A stretch of DNA of 64,000 bases from Amoebidium appalachense. Taxonomy: Eukaryota; Ichthyosporea. A program made the translations under genes and the position numbers. Each line of letters begins with the position of its first letter. Position 1 is the first letter of the stretch. The notes under the pieces are model-generated. The model did no database searches. It saw nothing but the letters and a program-made list of their open reading frames with translations, and was not told the origin of the DNA. The stretch is from assembly GCA_963693365.1 (NCBI GenBank), contig CAVNZM010000004.1:2976001-3040000 (forward strand), in the 5' to 3' direction. This document shows positions 1-10,516 of the stretch, in pieces.

Positions 1-22
1 CCCTTACACAAACACTCACCCT

Positions 23-68
<46 letters not shown>

Positions 69-196
69 AAAAAACACCCACACCCACACCCACAAACCCA
101 TGGCCTTGGCACTCACTTTACCTGCCTCCATGTTGCACCAAAACACAGCACACACATCACCATGCACACAGCCCCCACCCAGCATTGATTACTTAC

Positions 197-874
197 CCTT
201 GTGGCCCACATCCTTGCCCCACTGGTCCCGTGCCTTGTAGTTCTGCAGTGTCCTCAGCAGCCACACATTGCGCCGGAGCTCCTGGATCACACGGTCTGAT
301 CCATTCTGCACACAGTACTCCAGCACAACCATGGCCTGAAATAAGTGGGTTAGGACATACTCATTAAATGTGTATGTGTGTGTGCGCGCGCGTGTGTGTG
401 CATCTAAGTCTACTGTGCGAGTGCACTCTTGGTGGTAGGAACATTGTGCGGCAATTTGTGCCTTCACACTTTCAATGACGTAGTGGTATCAAGTACAATC
501 CTCTAACTTCCTCTGGGATAAATCACATTCTTTCACCGTACATTTCTCAATACCCTTACCCCTGCCACATCGTATCCCCTGCAATTTCCTTCCCCGCATG
601 TAACCATTCCGCACTATCCTAGCCATTCTATCCCCCTTTGCCTGATTTTACTTATGCAAAGCACGAGCTCTTTTCTTTACCTGCCATCATCTTCCCCCCT
701 GCATTCTTCTTTCCTTTATCATCTCCCTCCCTCCCCCCCCCCCAAAAAAAAAAAAAAAAAAAAAATCTGACCCCTGCCATGATTATTGCCCCCAAGCAAT
801 TACTTGTCATTCACTTCCTTCTGCCATGCCCCTCAAAACCCGCCAATCCCTCCCCTTCCCCTCCCTCCCCCCCC

Positions 875-907
<33 letters not shown>

Positions 908-2307
908 ATCCCCCCCCCCCCCACCTCCCCCTCCCCCCGGCACCTTCCTTCATTCCAACAAATCCACTATTTGGCACAAACCATTGCGTCCCGATTGTTT
1001 GCAGTGCTCAGACCGTTAGGGACAGTGATCATATCTCCCCCCTCCCCCTCCCCCCCCCCCCCCCCCCCCCCCTCTCCCCCGGCACACACACACAACACAC
1101 ACACTTTCTCCGGACTGACCTTGTACTTGGCCTGGTGCTGGTCTTCGTTGAGGCGGTCGAAGAGTGTCGCCAAAACCTCCTTACAATCGTCACTGTGTGT
1201 GTGGGCGTGTTTCGTGTGTGCGCGCGTGTGTGTGTAGGTGTGTGTGTGTGTTGATGTGTCACATGCGCATGTGTAAGTGTGTGAGTGTGTGTAGTTACGC
1301 TTAGGTGTGCGGAGGTGTCCTTAGGTGTACACTTGTGTGTGTGCGTGGTTGTGTGTGTGTTAAGGAGCAATTAGCGCCGGTCCCGTAGTGTACCATATGC
1401 CCGTACAATGATCTAAATAAACAAACTAATCTATGAATATCTGCGTGAAGGATAAGTCAAAATCGAATACTGCAAAAAGCAAGTGTGACCAAGAGTGTGG
1501 ACACCCGAAGTGTGTCATAACAGTGGTGTGCTTGGGTATAGCCACGTGAGTGTGCTGGCAGTTGTGTGTAGATGTGCCCGTGTGTGTATGGGTGTGCGTT
1601 TGGATGCGAGTACGTGTTCGTGTGTAAGAGTGCATCCTGGTTGCCTGTGCCTGTGCATGTATGCACAGAGGAGCCATGATAGCACTCCAACGGGCATGTG
1701 GATGTGAAAAACGCTACATGTCACTGGTTTTGCATTAATGCATCAGGTTCATAACGCTCAAGCATGTAGGTAAAGTTTCTTTGAACATTTAAGTTTTGTA
1801 TGCCCAACACCACTTGACTACCCGAAGCATTCAAGCATGCTCCATGGAATGGCCGCAATTGCAAGCACAATTCTCCATGCAAACCTCAGTATGCTGTGTG
1901 TTGGAAAAAGAAGAGCCCAAAAGCTTGATTTGAAGATCACTTTTGACGTCTTTCACTATTGACCTTCCCCTCCACAGCCCCCCCCCCCCCCCCACCTCCC
2001 CCTTCCCCACTCTTTTCTCCTCCCCTGCCCAGTCATCACCAGAACCACCACCTCTGGAACCACAGCCACCACCACCCACGTGCACCATTCTTGAATGGTT
2101 AGATGAGACTATAGAGACGGGGGACGTGTAAAACGGGACCACCTACAAGTTGAAGGTCTTTTTTGCTATGTCGTACAACTGGGCCTTTGTGGGTTCTGTG
2201 TTTGAATAGTCGGTAGCCAACCGCACAGCTCTCTGATTTTCCGTGTAAGCATACAGGTTGTTCTTTGCTGATTCCATAAAGCTGGACAGAAACCCCCCTG
2301 ACGCCAT
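197..2307 (-). CDS. ENTH-domain (epsin-like) endocytic adaptor, 5' part; continues beyond left edge
   Basis: ENTH domains bind phosphoinositides and help build clathrin-coated membranes. Three exons join in frame: 2147-2307 (ATG at 2307, donor GTAGGT), 1120-1192 (acceptor CAG, donor GTCAGT) and 197-335 (acceptor TTTCAG, donor GTAAGT). They encode about 124 residues starting MASGGFLSSFMESAKNNLYA. Seen motifs match ENTH helices in order: ENQRAVRLATDYSNTEP (epsin has KVREATSNDPWGP here), EVLATLFDRLNEDQ (epsin IMSMIWKRLND), AMVVLEYCVQNGSDRVIQEL (epsin AMTLMEYLIKTGSERV) and LQNYKARDQWGKDVG (epsin FQYVDRDGKDQG). The acceptor of exon 2 was chosen because it restores the five residues expected between TFN and EVLATL. 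The last exon ends in phase 1, and the next exon (expected VREKAK-type helix) is not visible. UIM, clathrin or AP2 motifs would lie outside, so epsin, epsinR or tepsin cannot be told apart. Confidence 0.85.
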
Positions 2308-3303
2308 GGTGTCGGCACAATAAAACCTGCTACTGGCCAGGTTTTTATGTTTGCAGTTGTTCACGTGAGAGGTAAACAAAAACAAAACAAAACAAAACAA
2401 CTTTTCATGTGTGAACTTTCGGAATAATCGCGGCCGGTGTGTTTTATCACCCCGTGAATTATGTCAACAATCACAACGACCCAATCGGGTGCATCTAGTA
2501 GGAGCCTAATAAGGAATTATTTGGATTTGGCGCGATGACTGAGCCACATAGGACCGGGTCAATTCGGGTCATGCCGGTCATATTGCACAACTCAATACAT
2601 CAAGACATTCAAACACGACACTCCAGGCTCTTTCTTTAACTTCTTGGTGCTACTGTGCTACCATTTAAAAATTCGATCTTAATACTATTATAAAACTTTA
2701 AAAGTAAATGACATGTGTATGAGTTGAAACACCTACATACAAAAAATTATTACAACATCAGTCATCGTTCTTCCAATGGATGTGTTCGATTTGGTATTGA
2801 CTCGAATTGGCTTTCTCAGCCACGGATACCCAGGCCGGAAGTGTGTCACCTTCTGAGCTTCCGCACACACCCCACAGCGACGCGCACGCCACCAGTCGCA
2901 ATCCATGGCCAAGTGTGTTGCCGTCTGTAGAAGTGAAGCTGCTTTGACACAAGTGTAGTTTTAGGTGTCATTGCACAGGAAGTTAGTGACAACACGCGAG
3001 GGAATTAGTGTCGTTTTATGAGCATACATACAGATAATCATTTGGACAGTTCACAGTGTGGAATAGAAGTGTACGCAAACACGTTTCCAGGGTAAAAAAG
3101 CCGCACAGAACACATCAGTCGGGACCTCGTTTGCCATCTCTTGCCTATTCTTTCTGGAGGCATATAATTGCGCCTGCAGACACCATTAGTTAGTGGCTGG
3201 AAGAGGGGTAGTTACCCCAGTGAGTGTGCTTTATTGCCCCCGACGGCAGGGTACTGTGACGGGCTAGCAGGTTCCATTTGGGGGATCGTTTCGGGCCGCT
3301 ACT
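2308..3303. other. Divergent intergenic region between ENTH gene and MRPL20
   Basis: About 1 kb separates the two start codons. It is less repetitive than the rest of the left flank and contains an (AAAAC)-type run at about 2372-2400 next to the ENTH start. I see no open frame worth calling. It presumably holds both promoters; no TATA-like element stands out. Confidence 0.5.
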
Positions 3304-3724
3304 ATGAGGTCACGGCCAAACTCGGTGTTGCGCAAGGCGCGCTTTTACGCTCTGACAAAGGTGGGTGTTTTCAACTAGATCAAAATAACGCGTGACCTTT
3401 TGGTCATCACTGGCACATAACATCTACTCTGTAGAACATCACGTACAGGCATACGCACAGCACCCCTCTTACTTGCTTCCCACCTTTCAGTTCACGAATA
3501 GTATGGTGCTTGAAAGTTGCACGTGCACAACTCCCCGCTCTTGCGGTCTATTGTGCACTCCTCCGGTTTAATCTTTGTTTATCTAGGTCAGTTCCATGGC
3601 ATTTTCATTTCATCCCTCCCCCCTTCCCCCCCCTTCTCCCCCTTTCCCTCCCCCCTGGTGCCCCCGGCCCCCCCTCTCCGTGCTCCTCTGTATATTCCCG
3701 ACCTCTTTTGACCTTCACCTTTTG

Positions 3725-3790
<66 letters not shown>

Positions 3791-4495
3791 CCCCCCCCCC
3801 CCCCCCCCCTCCCCCCCCCCCCCCCCCCCCCCCTCTCTCTCTAGATCTCCCTCGCTCGCCCTTACCTCCCTCGTCCTATTACCCATTCCCCTCCCTCACC
3901 AACTTTGGTCCAACACACATACACTGTTACATGTCAAAGAGAAGTCACTTTACCGGGGTGAAACAAACGTGCACAGGGTACCCATGCAGTGTTCTACACT
4001 TTTGTGGTCGGTAGTGTGTATCCAATCTTCTGCACGGTTACTTGCATACATCCCGCCCATACATGTGCATACACAGAGCCTTATCAAAGCAACACACCTT
4101 CCCAACTGTGTTCTTATTCCCCTGCCGTCCCACACACACTTGGCATACACCACACACGTACAGATTCTCCCACACACAACACACAAGCGCCACGTGTTCA
4201 ACACTATGCACCTTGCAAGAGATAAGCACACTATGATCCCCCCCCCCCACACACACCCTGTCTCCCCCGGATTTACTCTCGACGTGTTTGTCCAGATTTT
4301 TTTTGCTGTTTCTGCGGCTCGTGGTTGTTTCTGCGTTTTTCATATGCTGCTGCTTTGACAACCATGCACCTCCTGAACCTTAATCTCTTTTTGTGTAGGC
4401 ATGGGAACCCCTGCTGGTGATAGGTATTGTTAAGTGCCTCTTGCTTCCACTTTCCTTTGGTGCCTGTGTTTTCTGTGCCCGACATCTCCCCCTCT

Positions 4496-4530
<35 letters not shown>

Positions 4531-4893
4531 ATTTTTGCTCCTTCCTTTCCCCGCGCTCTTATTTTCAGCCCCGCAGCACTCAAGCTACATGCTCAACACA
4601 AACTCCTTGACATAATTCATGCAAACATGAACAGGCACATAAATTTCGAACCGGAAAAAGAAGTGGGGATTGCGGTTAGTGAGTTGGGGAGGGGCCAATG
4701 AGGGGGAGGAAAGGAGGGAGGGTAGGTGGGAGGGTGTGTGTGTGTGGGGGGGGGGGGGGGGGGGGGGGGGGAGGGGATTAGGGGAGGGAAGGGACATTGT
4801 TGTGGAGGCATACAGCAGGTGGGCACACGCACACACATGCGCGCGCACACACGGACACACAAACACACACACCTACATACAAGCGCGCGCACG

Positions 4894-4940
<47 letters not shown>

Positions 4941-5599
4941 CTTTTGGCTTCATATTGTGGATGCACATGCACCGAATGGGTGGTTTTTAAGCACATGTGT
5001 CTGTGCGCTGTCTGCTGGAATGATAGTCGAGGGGCATAGTGGCAGAATGTTGGGGCAGAATGGCAGGGTGCTGGGTTATGGCTGATGGTTTGAAATAGGA
5101 AGCCTGAGATGTGAGCACTCAAGTGGCATACTCTTTCACCACCACTCATGCACTGTGTGTTGGTTCTGTTCTGTCATATGTGGGCCTTGGGGAAGTATCT
5201 TGACTGTGCTTGTGGATGTGAATTTGCGTGCCGTGCTTGCTTGCATGGTTACTGGCGTACCTTTAGACCTCACGTGCATGGATGTGTATGTGTGTGTGTG
5301 TGTGTGTGTGCGTGTGCCTGTGTGTGCCTGTGTGTGTGCGCGCGCGGGTATGTACATGTGATTCCCGGCATGTGTGAGCATGCCCGGCACCTTTATGCCT
5401 GTATAGTTTGGGGTTTGCCGTGGTATGGGCATGGCTATGTACGTGTCTGGGGATGACAAAGCAAGCACAAACATTCTCGTTTTCTTTGTCCATAGTATGG
5501 AGGAAGTGATGTTGGCAGAGCACGCTAACAAATCTAGAGGTGTGCATGCATGTATGCGCTCGTGTGCTCACTTGTGTACGTGTTATGTGTGTGGGGTAG

Positions 5600-5631
<32 letters not shown>

Positions 5632-6563
5632 GGGGGGGGGAGGGGGCATGCAAAGCAGGTGGTAAGCATAGGGACTGATGCATGGGCCACAGGGGTTCAG
5701 GGGTCGGGCCAAGAACGTCTACTCAGTGGCCCGGAATCGGCTCGAAAAGGCCCTGCAGTATGCATACATCTCCAGACGGCTGAAGAAGAGAGACTTCCGC
5801 TCGGTGGGTGTCAGATGCTTTGTCATGGGTCATGCAATGTTTCTGTGTTTGCGCAATGTGACGGGGTATGGGGAATTGGGCAAGGATTGTATTTATATCT
5901 CTAGTAATTACTGGTGGTTTGCCGGTTGGGTTTGCATACGGCCGCTGTATTGTGGGTACTGTGTATGTGAGCCAGCAGAATTTGCACCCACCGATAGTAA
6001 TTGTGTGTTTCTGATGATGGGCGGGTTGCAGCTCTGGATCACACGCATCTCGGGGGCATGCCGAGAGCACGGACTGAGCTATGCCAAGTTCATGCACGGC
6101 CTGGTGCAGGTGTGTGTGTTGTGTGTGTGTGTGCATGTGCGCGCGTGCGTGTGTGTGTGTGTGGTGTGTGCGTGCGTGCATGCCGTGAGCACGGACTGAG
6201 CTATGCCGTGGATATTCATAGTGTGTGCATGCAGTTGGTGTTTTTGGTGCTGAGATTTGAGAAGTGCACATGCGATGGAGGCAGGTGGGCATGCACATGC
6301 AAGGAACCAGCATAGAGTGGGGACCCCTATAGCATGCACTCATGATGCTTTGATTGCTTGGAGTTGGAGGTGTTGTTGGGGGGAGTAGAGGCCTTACAGC
6401 ACTGGGGACGGTGTGGTGCTGTTTGTGGTGGTGTGTGCACCATTGCTGTTTTTCTGTGTGTTACTTGCTGTTTCTCTCTGTGATTCTGTGTTTGCTTTTT
6501 CTTGTTTGTTGGTTTGGTTATCCCCACGACTGGCTTGGTGGTGGTAATGGTGGTGATGGTGGT

Positions 6564-6621
<58 letters not shown>

Positions 6622-7111
6622 ACATTAAGGTGTGACAAGAGATGATCTAATGTGTGGGATGTTGTGCACTTTTGGCCCATGTGCTGACACTGATTGCAGA
6701 ACAACATCCAATTGAACCGGAAGATCTTGTCACAGCTTGCTATTCACGAGCCTGCAACGTTCAAGGTATGCTTACAGTATGCTTTCTTTCCTTCTCCCGA
6801 GTCGACCTTGACTAATTAGGTTCTCTTATTTTCTCTGTTCTAATGCCGAATGGGCAACCCAACCGCAAGCAGATACCTGCGCACATACGCATACATGTGT
6901 GCGCACGCACATGAATCTGCGAAATGAAATGCTTCTGCAATGCTTCTTATATTTTGAAGCCCACATACACAATCCATAGATTCGCACAGATATCTTACAC
7001 CATTGCTGTAAGAAGTTTTCACAGGTGCACACACGTACAACCTCCTTTGGATTCTCGAAAGTGAATGGTCTATATTGAGTCCTAGAAAGAGGAACCACTT
7101 ACCTTTTTTCC

Positions 7112-7163
<52 letters not shown>

Positions 7164-7235
7164 CATACACCACACACACATTCTCACAGACTAGAAAACT
7201 ATTTACGATTAGTCGCCTTCCCCCAGCTAGTGATA

Positions 7236-7276
<41 letters not shown>

Positions 7277-7680
7277 CTCATACACCATGCACACATTCCT
7301 ACAGACACAAAAAACTAGAGTTAACGCATATCTTTCCTTCCCCCAGCTAGTGGAATGCATTATTGGTGAAGAGAATTACATACCAATAAACCCGTGTATT
7401 CCCTCGCGTATTTGTACTCTGTAAGCACGCTGCTGACACACACACCTGCATGCATGTACACATATCTCGACAAGCACTCGCCCTGTACGTATTGCTGTCT
7501 CCTCACGTCTGAGACTCTATTGATTGTAATGGGCTGTTTCTGACCACTACTTTCTGCCCACAGGCATTGACACAGCTGGTGCAGGCGAGCAAACAGCAAA
7601 CAAGCCGGGGCCTGGCTGGGGTACTGGATGCCCCGGCTAGCACTCCATTTGTGGTCGGCAGGGCACAGGTCACGGCATAG
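3304..7680 (+). CDS. MRPL20: Mitochondrial large-subunit ribosomal protein bL20m
   Basis: Structural protein of the mitochondrial 50S-type subunit that binds 23S-like rRNA during assembly. Five exons, all joined in phase 0, give 142 residues: 3304-3360 (MRSRPNSVLRKARFYALTK), 5693-5803 (starts GFRGRAKNVY, ends KKRDFRS), 6032-6109 (starts LWITRISGACREHGLSY), 6700-6765 (contains QLNRKILSQLAIHEPATFK) and 7564-7680 (ends ...VTA, stop TAG). Acceptors are CACAG, TTGCAG, TTGCAG and CACAG; donors are GTGGGT, GTGGGT, GTGTGT and GTATGC. The bL20 hallmarks are all present in order: basic N terminus, FRGR, RDFR, LWI.RI..A.REHGLSY, LNRK.L..LAI.EP..F. The start is the only ATG in frame with the basic first exon; the short basic N terminus is compatible with mitochondrial import. 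Intron 1 is 2.3 kb and full of CT, C, G and CA repeats. A plastid L20 is less likely given the C-terminal extension. Confidence 0.93.
3727..3842 (+). repeat. (CT)n microsatellite followed by C-run
   Basis: About 60 bp of nearly pure CT dinucleotides at 3727-3786 runs into interrupted poly-C to 3831 and a few more CT units. It lies in MRPL20 intron 1. Confidence 0.9.
4746..4771 (+). repeat. G26 homopolymer in MRPL20 intron 1
   Basis: Uninterrupted G run following TG repeats. It is followed about 130 bp later by the (AC)n array at 4897-4937. Confidence 0.9.
4897..4937 (+). repeat. (AC)20 microsatellite
   Basis: Pure AC dinucleotide run in MRPL20 intron 1, preceded by interrupted CA and CG alternating purine-pyrimidine sequence from about 4823. 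Confidence 0.9.
6179..6207 (+). repeat. Duplicated fragment of MRPL20 exon 3 inside intron 3
   Basis: Twenty-nine bases here match 6057-6085 (inside exon 3, coding the CREHGLSYA part) with one mismatch, at a spacing of 122 bp. TG-rich repeat sequence separates the two. The intronic copy lacks a usable continuation and is not an exon. Confidence 0.85.
6578..6619 (+). repeat. G42 homopolymer in MRPL20 intron 3
   Basis: Uninterrupted run of about 42 G following (TG)n, 80 bp upstream of the exon 4 acceptor at 6698-6699. Confidence 0.9.
7116..7350 (+). repeat. Tandem duplication carrying a CA microsatellite (MRPL20 intron 4)
   Basis: Two imperfect copies of about 115 bp, starting at about 7116 and 7230. 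Each is an (AC)n run, then AGGC.(T)CATACACCA..CACACATTC, then an A-rich stretch, then CTTCCCCCAGCTAGTG. The second copy has small indels. Confidence 0.8.
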
Positions 7681-8861
7681 CTGGTCTATGTTTGTGCGGG
7701 TGTGTTGTACAAAGAGGGAATACAGGGACGGCTCTTGTGAGCTGTTGTGCGCGGACGCATAGATGTGCTGCAATAACACAGGATATTGTTCATTGCTATG
7801 ACCCAGCTCCATTTAAACGAGGCTGTCTGTCCCCCCCCCCCCCCCCCACCCACCCACCACCACCACCACCACCACCCATACACACACACACACACACAGT
7901 CTCACAATACACACACAGGCGGGAACCCATTCCACCACCACCCCGCCTACACCAAATGCTTGCTTACAACCAAAACAATCAAATCGCACAGAAGCCATAC
8001 CACACGTCACACCCAACCTCGTGCCCCTTCTGATTCCCCATTACAACATGTGTGCCTGTCCACATGTGTTCCTGTACATATCCTGAATGGTTACCCAAGC
8101 GTTTCAGAAAACCTTGCCTATTAATATATTAGTAAAAGTCGCAAACCAGGTATTGCCCCCACGGACATAGACATATCATGATCACTCACGCTACGTTACA
8201 TCTACGCCACAGTTGTCCCATGGCCCATTTACCCGCGGGCGCATTTGAGAAAAGCTGAGCGTGTACAGTCTGGTCAAGAAAATGCAAGAAGTTATGGTGA
8301 ACCAACTACACCGGGATCATGACATATCAGCCATCAGTGTGGTACGTACCGACTCTTTTGTGGTGCGCATGCAGCAGCATGTACCCCTGCAGCCGGGACA
8401 AGTTTCTAGATCTAGATCTCGTGCAGTCACTTGGCAAATATGGATAGGCCCCATCATAATAATGATTGCGCAACAAGTCTTTTCGTGAATTGCCTTCCAA
8501 GTACAGAAAGTGCCTGCCATAACATGTGTTGTCGACCCTGCCTAGTGATCAATATTGTGGTGGATATGCATTTGCATATGCGTGAGGCATTGCATGTGTG
8601 TGTGCGCACTATGTGTGGTGATCACGGTGTGTGCATGTGTGTAGTACTACATGTATGTGCGTTGGCGTGCGCATGTTGCGTGTGCACGTGCACATGTGTG
8701 TGAACGGTTGATGGTCATCCAGGGGCTCCGACTGACGTACGCATCGATCCCATCGAGACATGATCATTATGATTTTGCCTGTAGGGGGGGTGATATCGTC
8801 AGCTAAACGGATTGTTGAATTCGAAACAGAGAGGAGATCTAATGTTACTTCCGCCTCCCCG

Positions 8862-8900
<39 letters not shown>

Positions 8901-9855
8901 CCACCATTCCGGATCCCTCCCACCCCTCCGGCTGGCAGGGGGAGGGGGAGGGGAGACTGGGTACCACTCACCGTAGTAAGTCAGTCCCCCCCTCCCCCCC
9001 TCAAAAAAAAAAAAAAAAAAGGCCCACTCACCCCACATAGGCTGCCATCATGTGACTATTAGTAATAGTATACCAGATAGACTAAATCACTGTAATAGTA
9101 CCCATTATTTAGCGGCGGTTTACATACCTTGCCAAAACGTTGAGGCTAACTAATAGGAGTCTTTAATCACCTGAAACTCAGGCCATATTCCGTATAGGGG
9201 CATACTCCGGGCCCCCCTCCCCCTGCCCCGGGCCCTAGCCCCCCCCCCCTCCATGCCCCTCCGGGCCCCCCTTCCCCTGCCCCGGGCCCTAGCCCCCCCT
9301 CCCCCCTTGTCTCCCCCCCCCCCCTCCCTCCCTTACACTCGTCTCCAGCCCCCACCGCGCGCGCATAACACGAACACACTTTCACACGAACACAGAAATA
9401 GTTCGCCGTTGCGTGTACATGTGTGTGTGTGTGTGTCTCTATTGCGTGCGTGTGTGTGTGTGTGTTGGATGTGTGTGTGTGTGTGTGTGTGTGTAAGTGT
9501 GTGTGCACGTGTACAGTGCACGTGCATTTATATTTAAGAATGTAAACGAGCAGGGTGACTCAGAGGGAGTGGGGTTGGGGGGGAGAGGTGAGTTCGGCGG
9601 GAGGGGCGGGCCAGGGGGGGGGGGGGGGGGGGGGGAGTCCGTTAGAAAATGTTATAGAGCATAAAGTACAAATCTGCCGTGGACGACAGCAAGGCTTAGC
9701 AGACTTTGCAAAGAAATGCAACACAGAGAGAATGCATCCGGCAGAAGAAGGGCACCAGCACGACGGGGTGGGAAGTGTGTACGTGTGTGCGTGCGCGCTG
9801 TGTGTCTGTTTGTTTGTGTACACACGTGTGTGTTTATGTGTAAATTTGCACACAC

Positions 9856-9926
9856 TTTATTTTATTTTATTTTATTTTATTTTATTTATTTTATTTTAAT
9901 TTTTTTTGGGGGGGGGGGGGGGGGGG
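9856..9926 (+). repeat. (TTTTA)n pentanucleotide repeat followed by T-run and G-run
   Basis: TTTTA/TTTA units grade into a T run and then a G run of about 20 in a single contiguous tract. Confidence 0.85.
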
Positions 9927-10170
9927 AGGGGGGGAGGAGAGGGGGTGGAGTAACTACATGCATTAGACTTCAAGTTGGTGTAACCTGCATGTGTCTGGGC
10001 ATATTTCAGGCCCAGTGGGCTATAATAGTGCCTCCAGGGGTGGGGTGGAGTGGGGGGGGGGGGGGGGGGGGGGGGGGAGGGGGGGGAGGGGAGGGGGAGG
10101 GGGAGGAAAGGGGAAGAGGTCAGGAGCTTTTGCAACTTCACGGACATGTCAATAATGAATAAACTCCAGG

Positions 10171-10176
10171 TTTATT
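10171..10176 (-). terminator. Candidate polyadenylation signal of the receptor gene
   Basis: The minus strand reads AATAAA here, about 340 bases downstream of the receptor stop codon in AT-richer unique sequence. Position and hexamer fit a polyA signal. No transcript evidence is available. Confidence 0.35.
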
Positions 10177-10516
10177 GTTTATCTTTGTCACTTCTGTTAT
10201 AACCTAAAGAGTCATATTGCTTTCGAAAGCTGTTGTTCGTTAGTTGTGACCTAGAAATTTGCTTTTTGCTGCTTATGCTACGGAAAGCTAGTAATAGTGC
10301 TGTAGTACTTCAAACATACAATGTATCACTGCTAACACCGCTCGGAATAACTTCGTGTATTGAACAAATAACTAGAATTATTCATTTGATTAACAGAGAC
10401 AGTTTGATTCATAACTGGCTGTAGCATACTTTTCATTTCTAACAAATTAAAGCTACTCAATCTAGGTCTTATCAGTTATTCATGATACTATATACTTCAA
10501 CTAGCATTCATTCGCA

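Larger units (their letters stand above)
7681..10516. other. Intergenic region between MRPL20 and the giant receptor gene (tail to tail)
   Basis: Low-complexity DNA: CCA/CA repeats at 7829-7900, a G36 run at 8863-8898, C-run plus A-run at 8987-9020, a CCGGGCCC-rich block at 9208-9330, TG repeats at 9420-9493, a (TTTTA)n tract ending in T and G runs at 9856-9926, and a G-rich block at 10050-10110. The last 370 bp before the receptor stop codon are more AT-rich and unique, probably its 3' UTR. A short open stretch at 8252-8345 ending in GTACGT could be an exon but has no recognisable partner. Confidence 0.6.

Noticed and set aside
638-1254. Proline-rich open frames over poly-C tracts at the left end
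   Set aside because: Produced by C homopolymers (poly-Pro) within ENTH introns.
4585-5712. Cys/Val- or His/Thr-rich open frames over TG and CA repeats
   Set aside because: Microsatellite translation artefacts inside MRPL20 intron 1.
8252-8345. Possible exon beginning LSVYSLVKKMQEVM before a GTACGT donor
   Set aside because: Weak acceptor without pyrimidine tract, no recognisable domain and no compatible neighbouring exon.
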